NCBI GenBank assembly: GCA_030068145.1
Contig: JAPJBO010000248.1
Span: 124,001 to 188,000, forward strand
Direction of reading: 5' to 3'
Source of the DNA: Diplonema papillatum
Lineage: Eukaryota; Euglenozoa; Diplonemea; Diplonemida; Diplonemidae
Length of the DNA: 64,000 nucleotides
The notes beneath the pieces are model-generated. The model saw nothing but the letters and a program-made list of their open reading frames with translations, did no database searches and was not told the origin of the DNA. The position numbers were made by a program, and so were the translations under genes. Of this stretch, positions 30,685 to 43,148 are shown piece after piece (the first letter of the stretch is position 1; each line of letters opens with the position of its first letter).

Positions 30685-31251
30685 CTGTGGGCACAGTTTA
30701 ACTTTTTTGAGACCCTGGTGAGTTTTTCGCTGACACATGTAGGGACATAGCTTCGGGGGGCAATTGACTACGAACAGAGGGGAGTCGGACCACCGGTTCA
30801 GTTTCCTCACACGCATAGCAGTGTGGCTAGTATTAACTTGCCGGACCGGAAGCTGCCGGGTTAGTAGAAATGTGAGAACGGGTTATTGTCTGGAGGTATG
30901 TGCACATTTGTCTCACATGGTATACATGGGCTTTCTGAACGAGGAACAAGAAGAACTGTGAAAACGGGGCTTTTGCCCAGAGACTAGAGAACCAATTGTC
31001 GATGATCTTCGTGCGGTTCGCCACGCTTCCGTCGTGCAACCGGGTACTGGGACACAGCTCACAGACTAGGACGTTGCGGCGATTGTGTGGCTGAAAACGA
31101 AGCAATAGCCAGCTGCTGCACAAAGCATTACGCAAACAGGAGAGCGAATGGAGGCCCCCACTCCCAGGCCGGGGGTGCATCGGCCGTCACCTAGCCTAAT
31201 CTGAGCGCGGTCGTCCTTTCGTGAAGGGAGGCACCACGTTAAATCAGGTCC

Positions 31252-31605
<354 letters not shown>

Positions 31606-31606
<1 letters not shown>

Positions 31607-32666
31607 TGGTGAAAACGGAGAAGTCGCTGTGCTCGCGGGTGAGTTGCTGCCCGACGGTGTCGGACGGCTCGAGGAACATGACCGGGGTCACGGGCGGGCC
31701 GAGGACACCCCACGCGTGCAGGACGCGGCGGAAGCTGAGCTCCGAGGCGCCGAAGGAGTCGGACGAAGTGTTCAACGGCTTCGGCGACCCGGCCAGCGGC
31801 ACGACGGGGCCGAGGATCTCCTGCGGGTGGGCAGACGCGCGGGCGGCTTTCCGGGCGGCCGACAGCGGGCGCCAGCAGGTGTCGGCGTCCGCGCAGTCGG
31901 CGCGGCGGTACAGGTAGAACCGGATGTGCGGCGCGGCGTCGTCCGTGTACTTGCACGAGATCGAGTGGCGCGTCGGCTGGTCGCTTTCGAACGGGTGGTC
32001 GACGGCGTCGTCGGTCGGCAGCTGGGTGACCCCCGCGTACTTCCCGCCATCTCTGCCGCGAGGCGTGAGGAAGACAGCGTGGGTCTTCGGCAGGCTGGCG
32101 TGACGCGCCGCAATGGTGGGGTTGCCTATGGGGGTCGACGGGACGGACGACGCGTCCGCCACGTCGAACTTTTCGTCGTCCGACACCGTGCGGGACTGCG
32201 CGTTCAGCTTCGGCTCCCGGTTCAGCCCGAGGTGCGTGCCGGCCCAGGACTTGAAGATGACACCCCCCTTCTTCCCGAACCGCACCTGCCACGTCTTTTC
32301 GGGCTCGCTGGCAACCGACGACGCCGTGTCGACCGCCCTCGCGACCCAACGACCGTCGTACGATCGGATCCCCACCATCATGTCCTTCTTCAGCTCGTTC
32401 ACTCTCACCGGGATCCACACGGAAGACGCCGTGGGTTCATCCCCACGTTCCTCCGAGGTCGAGTCCAGCTGTACCCAGCGCTTTCTTGTTACGCGAGCTA
32501 CCCCGAGCCGTGCATCCGCTTCATTTCGGGTGTCTGAGTCGGTTCGTCCGACTCGAGGGTGTTGGGACCCGCTGGCCTTCCCGTGGAGGAACGGCGAAAA
32601 CAGCCACGGACTCAGCCCGCCCACCACCAACGCGAGCGCCAGCAGCACTTTGGGTGTGGTGCGCAT
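31606..32666 (-). CDS. Membrane-anchored beta-trefoil/glycosyltransferase-like protein, copy 2, first exon
   Basis: ATG at 32,666. Residues 5-28 are a signal anchor (KVLLALALVVGGLSPWLF). One diverged copy of the 43-residue unit follows (RKRWVQLDSTSEE, SSVWIPVRVNE), then a fascin-like trefoil: MMVGIRSYDGRWVARAVD, WQVRFGKKGGVIFKSWAG, THLGLNREPKLNAQSR. The third part begins the transferase-like region (LPKTHAVFLTPRG, RFYLYRRADC, SELSFRRVLHAWGVLG, EHSDFSVFT). A type II membrane topology in the Golgi is likely. The exon ends in phase 2 at CACCAG, immediately before the (GT)n tract. Unlike copy 1 it is open throughout, so copy 2 is the better candidate for the working gene. Confidence 0.8.
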
Positions 32667-33742
32667 GGGGCGGGCTCGGTCGGCGGGCGCGTTCGCGGAG
32701 ATCAAAGTCGGCTTCGGCAGGTGGACACCCGCGGGGGTGATTCCATCGTTTTGTTGTTTTGGCTTGTGTGGTGTGCTGAGCCCTCGACCAGTTGCCTGGC
32801 GACAGTGCTTCCTTTCCTTTGGGTTTGTTGGCGTTGGTTGACTCATTTGGCCGTGATGACTGCACATACGCGAGACGAAGACAACGACAGGGAACACGTT
32901 TGCATTGCGGAAGACCACGACTGGCATCAATCGTAGAGATAGGATCGAGGACAGCCTCTCGAAAGAATGAACGGAAAGATCACTCTGATTCGTCAGATTT
33001 TCCTCGTTTGGTTTGACAAGAAGCCCAGTTTACGCTGTCAGTAGCCTCTGCTAGTTTCAAGAATTAAGCCCCGCAAGTCGCAGAGAAAAACTGCGCCAAG
33101 CCTTTGATGCCTTATCTTTGGATTATCGGTGGCCAGTTGGCTCGGAGGTCACGTAGCAAACGGGCCGGAAAAGGTGGAAATGGATGTAGGAACTGCCGAA
33201 CTGCGCATGTTACCCCTGTCCCTCCTGGAAAAGAGGTTTCGGGGACTGCGGACTGGAGAATGCAATGGAAAACCGGGGGGGCTAGCGGCGGTGTAAGTGA
33301 CTGGACGCGGAGAAGAATTGAGCACCCCTGTGTCTTCTTTGACCGGCGTCGTGTAACCGAGTACGTTTGGACACTGCATCGACTGGATCTGGCCTGAAAG
33401 CTGGCAATAAATCCTTCCGAGAACGTGATGCTGCATTCATGGAGAATGATTTGCAATCATCGATCATCATCACGACGCAAGTTCAAAAGACCTCCCATCC
33501 TGTCGGTACGTCTTTTGGGATGAATGAAGGCGCTCGCTTCGATGTCCCGCTCAGTGATACACGACTGCGTGTGACCCAAAACCTTTGCGATGCATCGAGA
33601 AATGGGCTGGCTGGGCGCCTTCTGAACTGGACTGATCTCTCTCCCTCATGGTGGCTACCCCATCAGCATACTCCGGACGGAGGAACGTTGGCCCACAGAA
33701 CACTGGTCGCCACAACCACGCCGGACGAGACGGCCCCATCCC
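32667..33742. other. Intergenic spacer
   Basis: Between the start of the copy 2 gene and the stop of the next gene. Several short frames on both strands lack domain character or matched splice sites. No repeat family was recognised apart from short matches to family D-like wording near 32,720-32,780. Confidence 0.5.
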
Positions 33743-36540
33743 TCACTTCTTCAGAACGTACGAGATGAGAGTGGTGCAGGCGGCGAGGTCGGCGTTCCAC
33801 AGCGCGGCCGCCGGCGGCGGCGCCGCGTCGAGGGTCGACAGGCGCCTGCTGAACCCGCCCGAGAACGGCCGGGCCGACGGCGAGTTGAAGCGGGCGCCCT
33901 GCCCCGCGGGCTGCCGCAGCAACCCGTCGGCGCAAGGCGCGCCCGCCAGCTTGCCATACAGCACGCTCGCGGCGCGGGGGGCACCCGGTGCCTTGACGGA
34001 CACGGCGGCCGAGGCGCCTGGTTCCGCAGGGCGGACCGGCCCGAAGTCACCCGATGCCTTCCGCACGCTGCATTTCGAGCCGAAGACTTGGAAGCCTTCG
34101 TCGAGCTCCGGGCATCGGTTCGCCTGCTGCGGCTTCACGCGCTTCAGCCGGGCGCATCCAGGCCCCGTCGCCTGGGAGAACGCGGGTTTCAAACCAGCCA
34201 ACGCGTGCGTGTGCGTGGCCGTGTGGCTGCTGACCAGCCCCGCGCTGCTGGGGCGGGGAGCGGCGAGCAACGCATTCCGGGTCGGATCCGGGCAGTGGCT
34301 GTCGGGGTCTGGCAGGGGGTGCCCGGGCGGGCGGTGCGCGGCGGGGGCGCGGGATCCACCGGGACCAGCCGACGAGGAAGGCAGCCGGTCCTGTTCGGGC
34401 CGCCTCGGGTGCGTCGCTGACGACGGCCTGGTGGCTGGCAGCGAGCGGCGGTGCTGGTACCCGCGCGGCGCCGAACCGTCGGCCCCCGCGTCTTCGCCAC
34501 GCGCGTCCAACGCCGACGTCACCGTGTCCGGACGGTCGCGCGCCGACGCCTGGGACGCGCCGTCGTCGTCGCCGGGGGCGAACAAGCTGGCCGGGTTCCG
34601 GCTCAGCTTCTTCCCCCCGACGCCCTTCAAAAACGACGAGCAGCCGCGCAGCGGGTCCCGCAGGGCAGCCGCCGCCGCGGAGGCCGGCCGCTGCCGCCCC
34701 GCCTTCGCGCCGAGCGCGGACTGCCCGCGGGAACCCCGCGCCCGGCTCGGCTCGACCGCCGAGCCCAGCACCGGGGACCGGAAGGCGGGGGGGGCAGCGC
34801 CCCGCCGACTCCCTCCGGCCGAGCCCGGGTCGGTCAGACACCCAGCGGAGCCCGCGCTCCCGCGCAGGGTGGCTACCACCGGTTTCGTTCGAGCGGCGGC
34901 GGCGTCGCCGGCAACCGCAGCCAGGGCATGTTCCGTTGTGTGTTCAGCCACCGGCACGAGCGGGTGGGGACCGTCAACACCGTCCGCCGCCGAACCTGGG
35001 TCGGTAAGGCACCCAGCGGAGCCCGCCGGGTTCGGTCGGGCGGCGGCAGCATCGGCGGTCGCCGGGGCCTGTTCCGTTGCGCGTTCACCCATCGGCACGA
35101 GCGGGCGACCGTCGGCGCCGTCCGCAGCCGAACCTGGGTCAGCTGGGCACCCAGCGGAACCCAGACGCAGGGTGGCTGCCGCCGGTTTCGGTCGGGAGGG
35201 GGTGTCACCTTCCTGTTCCGTGGCAATTTCATCCACCGACACGAGCGGGCGGGGACCGTCAACACCGTCCGCCGCCGAACCTGTGTCGGTCACGCACCCA
35301 GCGGAGCCCCCGCTCCCCCGCAAGGCGGTTGCCGCCGGTTTCGTTCGAGCGGCGGCGTCACCGGCGGCCGCAGCCAGGGCCTGCTCCGCTGTGTGCTCGC
35401 CCTCCGGAACACCGTCCGCCGCCGAACCTGGGTCGGTCAGACACCCAGCGGAGCCCGCGCGCCCGCGCAGCTTCAGCGGGGCGGCAGCAGCAGCTGCCGC
35501 CGGTCTCGCTCGGCCGGCGGCGCCACCGGCGACCGCCAGGGCCTGCTCCGCTGCGCGTCCGCCGACGCCGTCGGCGGCCGCGCCCGGCCCGGCCAGACCC
35601 CCAGCGGAGCTCCGGCGCAGCCGCAGGGGCGCCGGCTTCGCTCGGGCGGCGGCGCCGACAGCGACCGACAACGCAGCCGCGCCTTCCGCTACGCGTTCGT
35701 CCCCCGACGCCACCAGGCACCCGCCGGCCCCGTCGGAAGCCGAACCCGGGTCGGTCAGACACCCAGCAGAGCCTGCCCTGCCCCTGCGTATCCGCAAGGT
35801 AGCTGCACCGGGTTTCGTTCCCGCGGCAGCCTGCCCCACCGTGATGCGTTCGTCCCCCGGCGCGAGCGTATCCTCGGCCGCTTCCGGGCTGAACTTGGAG
35901 AGAGAGCCGGGCTGGCAGGTTCCAGAGGAGCCTGCCAAACACCCTGGCTCCAGACCGTCAGCCGCGGCTTCGCCCCCGGGGGCGAAGCCTCCGGGCACCA
36001 GGCGAGTGACCCGCAGCGCCTGGCACGACGGCCGCGCCTGCCGCGGCTTGTGCCTGCCGGCGTACGGCGCAGGTCTCCCGCGGGGGAACCCCTGCTTGCC
36101 GGCGGTCCCGCCAGCCGCCTTGCGGGGGGGGCCGCCGCCGTCGGGCCAGATGCCGAGGGCGCCGGCCCCGGGGGGTGCGCCGCCTGCGGCCGGCGGCCGG
36201 TCGGCGCTTTTTGGAGCGGAAACCGCGCCGGCGGCGCCGGAGGCGGTGGAGTGTGCACGCAGCTGCTGCTGCTGCTGGGTCTGGGTCTGGGTCTGGGTTT
36301 GGGGCTGGGGGTGCCGCTGCTGCGTGAAGCGCTTCGCGAGCTCGGCCTGCTGGGTGGCCCACGCGCGCGTGGCTGCCGCCCGTTCGGCTTGGAACAGGCC
36401 GCGCTCCCGCGACGCGAGCAGCCGCAGCCTCGACTCGGTCTCGTACGCGCGGACGTCGGCGAGCGTGCGGTCCGCCAGCGCGACGAGGTCGATGACCTGG
36501 TTCCGGTACGCGAGCTCAGCCCGCAGCGACGCTTGGCGCT
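33743..36540 (-). CDS. Large low-complexity protein with coiled-coil start and seven Cys-containing repeats
   Basis: 932 codons open from the acceptor TTCCTGAAAAAACAG to a stop. The first about 75 residues are charged and helical (LRAELAYRNQVIDLVALADR, RERGLFQAERAAATRAWATQ), likely a coiled coil. A Q-rich (QTQTQTQTQQQQQ) and Pro/Gly linker follows. Then come seven imperfect 30-47-residue repeats around GSAGCLTDPGSAADG, and a Pro/Ser/Arg-rich region with KCSVRKASGDFGPVRPAEPG. The end is NADLAACTTLISYVLKK. Function unknown; I find no catalytic domain. A plus-strand frame of similar length exists, but the splice sites, coiled-coil text and gene polarity favour this strand. Confidence 0.65.
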
Positions 36541-36757
36541 CTGTTTTTTCAGGAAATTTCGTAAGGGGTTGCTGAAGTCTACGTTCAACAAATGGGAGGG
36601 GAAAAGGTTGCGTGGAATTTTGTAAACGAAAACAGACAACCTCGCGTACCGGAACCTGGTTCCGGTACGCGAGCTCAGCCCGCAGCGATGCTTGGCGCTC
36701 TGTTTTCAGGAAACTTCATAAGGGATTGCTAAAGTCTACGAGTCAACAAATGGGATG
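36502..36757 (-). repeat. Tandem duplication of an exon 5' edge with its acceptor
   Basis: About 100 bp covering the exon start, the acceptor and upstream intron (TACGCGAGCTCAGCCCGCAG and CTGTTTTTTCAGGAAATTTC) recurs at about 36,659-36,757 with few changes. The upstream copy keeps a potential acceptor. Confidence 0.75.
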
Positions 36758-37127
36758 ATTGCAAGAACGTGCTTGGAACGTGCTTGGAATGGGTATGTGC
36801 TCAACACCGCACTGGTCCCGTCTGCGCCGTGTTTCGGTCCTTTAAGCCACGGACACAAAGGCGGACCATCATCAGCGCGGACCCTGAGTGTCTGCAGACA
36901 GGACTGCGGTGTGAGTCTGGTTTGTCAGGCGGCTGTTCGTAGCTCGTCACAGCCGGGACCACCCGTGCTACTAGAGCACAGGCGAATCCGTCACGGGGAG
37001 AAGGCCTCTACAACCGAAAAAACTCAGAGCACTCGCCCTGATTGTGACTGCGACTCGCTAGGCAGCTCTGACTTGTCTTCTTTTTACGGTGGCAATCTGC
37101 GAAGTAAACTCCGCAGAGCACAGTGGA
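36757..37127 (+). repeat. Dispersed repeat family E within an intron
   Basis: A 370-bp repeat: TGCTTGGAATGGGTATGTGC at one end, GTGTGAGTCTGGTTTGTCAG in the middle, CGGTGGCAATCTGCGAAG near the other. It ends 18 nt from the 5' splice site of the exon at 37,146. A full-length second copy is at 44,450-44,822 and a shorter one at 18,105-18,385. Confidence 0.8.
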
Positions 37128-37145
37128 AAACGTAGGGTGGCATAC

Positions 37146-37292
37146 TTCTGTGTGTCAAGCACCCGTACGTGCCTGCGATGGCAACCGTCACGGCAGCAGC
37201 CTCATCCACGGTGAGAGCGGCAATTCGGGTGCCATGCAAGGCACCCGAATCTCCTTTGGACTCGTGGTCCGTGTCCATGAAGTGAAAGATCC
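37146..37292 (-). CDS. Upstream exon of the large low-complexity protein
   Basis: 147 bp coding for IFHFMDTDHESKGDSG, then ALHGTRIAALTVDEAAAVTV and AIAGTYGCLTHR. Acceptor CCGGGGCTGCAG, donor GTATGC. It ends in phase 1 (A|), which fits the AG that starts the exon at 36,540, giving THRKRQASL. No domain recognised. Exons further 5' were not identified. Confidence 0.55.
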
Positions 37293-38419
37293 CTGCAGCC
37301 CCGGCCACGGGCTTTACGGCGGCACCACGGTCACCTCCCTTGTATTTCTACTCGGGTCCACCGACGCCGCCCTCCCTCCTTCGCATCTGCCTTTGGTGCC
37401 TGGCTGGTTGAAGCACGTTAAAATTGCGAGAGGACACTATGCGGCTTTGTTTGCGTCTGGGAACGCACGGGTCTCCGAACGAGACCGTCTTTTCTAGACG
37501 CAAATAGCGCTGAATGCAAGCAACACGTGTCCTGGACTGGACGCGCTGCTGGTTGGGAGCTTGCTGATCTTCATTGACGTTGAAAGAGTGCAAAAGTCTT
37601 TTTTTGACTTCATAACGCAGGCAGCCGGGTACCTCGTTAATTAACCTTTGGCAAACTTTTGAGCGACAACTCGCGATCTCTTCATTCGGGTCACGGAATG
37701 TTCTCGCATTCCCTTTCCGAAATCCTGCATGTCCGAGCGAGTCGGCTTGCCGGAGGACCGCCTGACTTGTGTCCATGGCCTGGCCGAAGAGAACAATTAC
37801 GGCACCTTATGGACACCACGCAGCCCCGCACGATGGCGAATTCACACAAGCGGAGGAAAAAAACGCGAAAATATGAGCAACACAAAAACAGGAAGAAAAA
37901 GGTGCGACCACTTTTTTTTTTTTTTTTTTTTCATTTTTCGGCTCGGGCTTTGTATCAACAGAGAGGGTGTCGTCCTTTTTCCCAATGGACCCGCAATCAA
38001 AAAAAGGAAACTTTAATCGCGGGACGTCCTCTAAGGGGTTCAGGTACACGTGCGACCGCACAATACAGCCAGCACTTTATTCGAAGCACTAGATTTGAGA
38101 AACGGGGCTAGTAATGTGCATGTCTCTAGCCATCTACTTGCATGCTATGGTTTCTGCGGTTTAGTGGTGCAGTGGCACCCAACAAAACTCAAGTGTTGCA
38201 AAGAATCAAAAACATCTGCTTCGAATTAACGCTTCTATTACTACGTTTTGCTGCGGAGGGAGGCGTCGGGAGCTCATAAAAACCGCTCGCGAGTCTTTCA
38301 TATTTTCGGTATCCGACAGAAAAGCAAGACGGGAACAGCCAAGAAAACGCGCTGTGCTGGCGGTGCCGGCGAGGCAGCGCACACCAGTCGCTCCTGCTGT
38401 TCATAACTACTACTTTGCT
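37293..38419. other. Spacer without supported gene
   Basis: A moderately coding-like minus-strand frame at about 37,500-37,780 (RSKVCQRLINEVPGCLRYE, RVACIQRYLRL) has no domain I recognise and no clear splice partner. A T-run lies at 37,911-37,930. Otherwise nothing is identifiable. Confidence 0.4.
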
Positions 38420-38560
38420 GCACACTGCAGCGCGGAGCCGTCCCTTCGGCCCCGCGTGCGGCGCTGCCTTACTGAACACTTCTGTGTCTTCCTGCCGCAT
38501 AGAAGGCAGCAAGGAGAACCGACGGGTGCTCTGCGTATCCTGCTTGCGAGCAGAGAGCTG
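38420..38560 (-). pseudogene. Decayed tail copy of the ion-channel gene
   Basis: The minus strand reads RRFSLLPSMRQEDTEVFSKA, against RRFFLLPSMRQEDKEVFSKA at the true C-terminus of the channel at 38,891. Nucleotide similarity covers about 110 bp. It lies about 330 bp downstream of the real stop. Confidence 0.8.
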
Positions 38561-38890
38561 CATGTGTTCTGCGGCAATGAAGGGCTCCTCGACATTTTCA
38601 GTCGTCGAGCTCGTGAACGGCATGTGTATACCAGTCTCATCAACTAACAACGCGTGTGCGGTGCATCGGGCATGTCTTACGAAACACGGCATCGTTCCCC
38701 TGTCGAATGAACGGCATCAGATTCGTGCCGTGCTTCGTCGCGACGACTGCTCAAACCGAAACGCGTCCTCACGTACCGTGAGTGTTTTTCTCGAGCTTCG
38801 GTCGCTACATAATTCTGTGTCAGATGATGGGCTTCTCGAAGTTCGAGTCGCTGAGCTCTTGAACTGCGTGTACTTGCGTTCATAGTCGCA

Positions 38891-41211
38891 TCAATTCACG
38901 ATGCTATGCGGCGCGTCGGGGGGCCACGTCGGTGTCGCCTTGCTGAACACTTCTTTGTCTTCCTGCCGCATGGAAGGCAGCAAGAAGAACCGGCGGGTGC
39001 CGGTCTCTGTCACGCTCTCGCCCCAGTACTTGTACCGCTTCGCCGACTTCTGCTCGGTTGTCAGCTGCGACTCCATGGTGACCACCAGCCGTGCCCACTC
39101 GAGGTTCCACACTTTGTCGGACTCGTCGTAAATTTTGCTGTAGGTGGTCGTCATCATGGCCACGAGGAGGTTGAGCAAGAGGATGGACACCATCAGCACG
39201 TAAATCATCAGCAGCGCGGTGGAAATGAAGGGGAAGTTGCTCGAGTCCTCGTCGATGATCAGGGAGGAGATGTCCGCTTGCCCGAGAAGCGCGACGAAGC
39301 ACCCCATGAGCCGCTTGAAGAAGTAGTACGCGCCGTACTTGTTGACCAGCAGGTACAGCGCCTGCGTGAAGCCGAGGAGAAAGCACGCGAAAATGATCAA
39401 AAAACGCATCAAGTCGCTCCCGAGCATCTTCCAAATCATCACGACGAACGGCCCAGTCCCCCGGAACCCAAGCAGTTCATGCAGGACATGGCACCACAGC
39501 GCAAGCGCTCCGATCGCCAACGCCAGATCCTCGTACATATGCAAACCCAGGAGGCGGCAGGCGATGGCCGAGGAGACGCTCAGGCAGAAGCCCCACACTG
39601 ACACCTGCTCCAGGAGGAGGGAGCCCTTCTTCCCGAAATACACACTGGTCGGCACGGCCGCCATGCGTCGGATTTCAACGAACGCCTGGTAAAACGTGCC
39701 GAGCACGACGACTAACTCGCAGGAGCCTTGCAGCGGGTACGTCGACAGTTCACACCAGGCGACACTCCACCATGGCGGATCGTCCATGCCCGGGTACCAG
39801 ATGCCCCCGTCTCTCGCGCAGGCGGCCGTGGATTCAACTCGATAGCGAACGAGCGGGCCGTAAAAGACGACGACGGAGTACGCAAGGACGAAGACCATGA
39901 GGAGTGCGAACTGGTGCAGCCAGAGCCGCTCTGCGAACGCTTGCCACTTGACGAGAAGCAGTTCTTTCATGGCCGGGATCATGAGGAGGTCCGTCTTCTC
40001 GAGGTCGACGAGCATTTGGAGGACGCCGACGACGTGCCGGCCTTTGGTGTTCACCGAGTCGATCTCGTCGAGCCACATCCTCCGGCACCGGCAGGACCCC
40101 ATCTGCCAGACTTCGTCCGTCGCTTTCTCGACCAGATGCTCGAATATCTCCCGCTGCCCGATGTGCGCCGCCAACGTGAACGGCGTCAGGAGGTCGTCGT
40201 TGTACACTCCTTCGTCCGACTCGTTGCGCAGGTCGACCCCGTATCTCTCCAACAGGTGGCAGAGGTAGTCGTACATGTGCGGGAGGTTGTGCATGACGCT
40301 GACGTGCAGGATGCTGTTCCGCTTGCCGTCCCGGATCCGGAGCTGCTGCGCCTCCGGCCAGCGGAGGCGCTCCGCGCCTATTTGGAGCAGGTACGCGACG
40401 ATGTCCGGCTGGTTCGAGCAGACGGCCGACAGCAGCGGCCACTCCCCGTAGTACGTGTCTTTCGCCGAGAAGAACGACCCCACCGCCCTGCACGTCAGCG
40501 AGTGCGGCGTCGTGTTCGCGAACCGATGTACCGCGGCCTTGTCCCGATGGATGATCGCGAAGTGCAGGCACGACACTCCCTGGAAGACCTTGTCTGTGTA
40601 GACATCGAGGGCAAGAAATGGCATGTGCTGGATCATCCAGTTCGCCATTTCCCGGTGCTTCCTCGACGAGTTGGACCGGAGCAGGGCCGCGTGCAGCGGC
40701 GTCGCGGACATGGCATCTCTCCTCCGGAGCTTCCAGGGCGCTGCCGTGGCTTCCCGCTGGAGCCACGGCAGGTCCCCCGCGATGATCGCTTGGAAGATCG
40801 GGTCGGAAGATTCGTTGTCCGCTGTGTTCAACTCGTTGATGGCGAACGACTCGCGCGTGGTGAACGCGAAGAAGAGGATGACCATGGCCGCGATTACGAG
40901 GGGCAGCACCAGTGCCGCGCCGGCGTTGGCCTCCGCGGCGTCGCCGCCCTCGCTGGCCATTATGGTCGAGACGGACCCGTAGCAGAGCCCGCCGGCGACC
41001 AGGAACGTGAGCCACATGGGGATCCACTGCTTCTCAAGGGCAAGGGCCCACGAGACGCACAGCACGGAGCACGCGAGCCAGGTGAAGAGCAGGTAGCTCT
41101 CGAACTGGACCAGGGCGAGCACCGCGAGCGCCGCCAGCATCGGGATGAAGAGGCCGAACCGCCAGTTGACCGACAAGAAGGCCGCCGACCGACGAACCGC
41201 CGTCTTTTTGC
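38891..41211 (-). CDS. TRPV-like ankyrin-repeat cation channel
   Basis: A 773-codon exon ending in a stop. Four hydrophobic segments come first (for example FGLFIPMLAALAVLALV, LLFTWLACSVLCVSWAL, VLPLVIAAMVILFFAF). An ankyrin-repeat region of about 250 residues follows (SATPLHAALLRS, VSCLHFAIIHRDKAAVHRF, NSILHVSVMHNLPHMYDYL, LLTPFTLAAHIGQREIFEHL). A six-helix channel unit is next, with a pore-loop-like MGCFVALLGQADI, an S6 of ILLLNLLVAMMTTTYSKI and a TRP-box-like VWNLEWARLVV. Such channels carry Ca2+ and other cations across membranes in response to physical or chemical stimuli. The extra N-terminal helices before the ankyrins are unusual for TRPV proteins. The acceptor CCACGCAAAGCAG (phase 1) shows that at least one 5' exon is missing from this model. 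Confidence 0.85.
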
Positions 41212-42007
41212 CTGCTTTGCGTGGTAAAGGGTGAAGGGAGAACAATGACAGTTGCGGGCCAATTCACCTCCTGCCCCGATCGAATGTTGTCGAGCCTTGT
41301 AGTTTGGGTTAGAATGCAAAGAATTGGTGGCGATAATCTGCATCAGCCTTGTAGAACGTAATTGAGTTTCGTAGAGCGTTTCAGGGAGGGGTAGGTGAAT
41401 TGGCTCAAGATATTTGACTGGTGGAAACTTTTTGACCGCCGCACTGGCGAAATTCTTTTGACCACCGCGAGAAATTGCCGTTCTTTTACACTCGTACTCT
41501 TCGCTGCGGCACGAACTCTTTCACTCACTTTTACTCTTTTACTCACTTCAGCTAGCCAAAAAAGACTCCTGCGACTGACGCCAACACTTTCGGGGAAAAG
41601 GGAGTTTGCCAGAACGTTTGGAATGGATGTGTGCTCAAGCTTCGTCAACCGAAACCACCCAGGCATCGGGAGCTGGACGCCGTCCGTCGGGAGAGTCAAC
41701 GATGATGAGGATGAGGTCAAACTGGTCATTTCCGAGTCAAGTTCTATTCCCGCTCGCTTTCGCGGTGCGGTCTTTCCGGACCGTTTTGGCTGTTTCCGGA
41801 TCGGTGGCGGGGAAGACGTCAGATGTTGAGCAGGGGTTGCCATGTAGCCCGTATCGGTCTAAGTCAACGCTGTTACTTTCATGGGATGTTCACCGCGACC
41901 TAACCGTCAGTCAACAGCAACGTCGAAAAGGGGGAGGGGGAAAGAAGACAGAAAATCGGTGGGGTTATACAAGCTCCCGTCTGCACCGTGTAGGGGAGGA
42001 GGCATAC
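41212..42007. other. Spacer with a family M copy
   Basis: A family M repeat at about 41,825-41,985 is near-identical to 10,195-10,372. A minus-strand frame around 41,660-41,790 (LDSEMTSLTSSSSSLTLPTD) could be a 5' exon of the channel, but I could not fix its splice sites. Confidence 0.45.
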
Positions 42008-43148
42008 TCTGTGTGTCCGTCTGGCGCTGGACGACGTCGAACTCGGACCGGAGCTGCCCCCAGCTTTGGAGGAGGCTGACCTCCTCAGTGAGCTCGGCTT
42101 CGGAGATCAGCGGGGCGCGCTCGAGGACTTCTTCGTTGGTGGTCAGCGTCGGCTTCGTGCCCGACGTCACCGAGCGGTACTGCATGCGCTTCTGCACGGG
42201 CCGCGCCGCCCGCGCGAGCTTCCGCTCGACCTGCACCATGTCGTGGTGGATCCGGACGAGTTGCGCGTCGGGCCCCGTCAACGTGGTGTCAAACGCGCTG
42301 TCATCCGCAACGCTCTCCGGCAGCGCCGGGCGCGCGGTGAAGAACTTGCACGGCCTCCCTCCCCCGGCCTGCGGCCGCTGGACGCGGGCGGGCGATCCGA
42401 GGATTCGCTGGGGGCGCGGCTGGGTGTCCGACGCGGCGGTAGAGTCGTCGACGGACGACAGCGTCGAGTCGAACCCGCGGGCCGCGGCTTGCAGACGCCG
42501 GGGGCGCAGGGTCTGGGGGTTCGTCGCCGTGCTGCCGCACGACGTGCTAGCCGCGACCGCCGTGAACGGGAGGGACGCCGCGGTTTCGTTGAACGCATCC
42601 CGCGTCGAAACCCGGGCGTAGCCCGGGTTGAACCCTGATTCGGCCGAGTCGGTTCTGACCAGGGGCGACACGCCGGAGGGGTGCGCCTTCCGCGGCCTCG
42701 CCTCGTACCGCTCGACGTCCTCCGGCGCCCGCCGGACTTCGCTGTACGCGAACTCCCGCCGAGACGACGCGCCCGTGCTGCCCAGCGCGTCGTCGACGCT
42801 CTTCGCGGCGGCGAGGCGGTGGGGATAGTTGGGCTGGTGGTGTCGGTCGCCGTCGGCTCTCTTCCTGGCGAGGCGCTCGGCCCGTTCGGCTTCGAACAGC
42901 TCGCGTTCCGCCAGCTCGCGCCAGTCGACGTCGGCGACGCCGCGCTTCCGCGGCGGCGGCGGGTGCGGCGGCGCAGCCGCCCCGCCGCCGGGGGTCGGCC
43001 GGTGGCGGAAGTCGCGCGGCAGCATCTCGTCCGCGGACGAGAGCAGGTCGCGCGCGGTCACCACGCGCCGCTGGGGGGACCGCAGCGGGCTCTGCACCCT
43101 GCCCTCGCCATCGCCGTTCCCGGGTGCTGCCGGCCCGCAGACCGACAT
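42008..43148 (-). CDS. Pro/Arg/Ser-rich unknown protein, 5' exon
   Basis: ATG at 43,148 (MSVCGPAAPGNGDGEG). About 380 codons to a GTATGC donor at 42,007. The protein is basic and disordered, with RSPQRRVVTARDLLSSADEM, a Pro/Gly stretch and a charged helix (DWRELAERELFEAERAERLA). A second helical part follows near the 3' end (QLVRIHHDMVQVERKLARAA, LISEAELTEEVSLLQSWGQL). No domain recognised. Its first half is duplicated upstream at 43,286-43,771. The 3' exons were not found. Confidence 0.6.

Noticed and set aside
33648..36575. Plus-strand open frames of 975 and 724 codons opposite the large low-complexity gene
   Set aside because: GC-rich DNA with few stops gives long antisense frames. The minus strand has a proper acceptor, a coiled-coil start, internal protein repeats and the same polarity as all neighbours.
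37348..37776. Minus-strand frame with CQRLINEVPGCLRYEVKKRL
   Set aside because: Some protein-like text, but no domain, splice partner or repeat homology; kept only as a note in the spacer entry.
39728..41227. Plus-strand 499-codon frame
   Set aside because: Antisense shadow of the TRPV-like channel; no domain character of its own.
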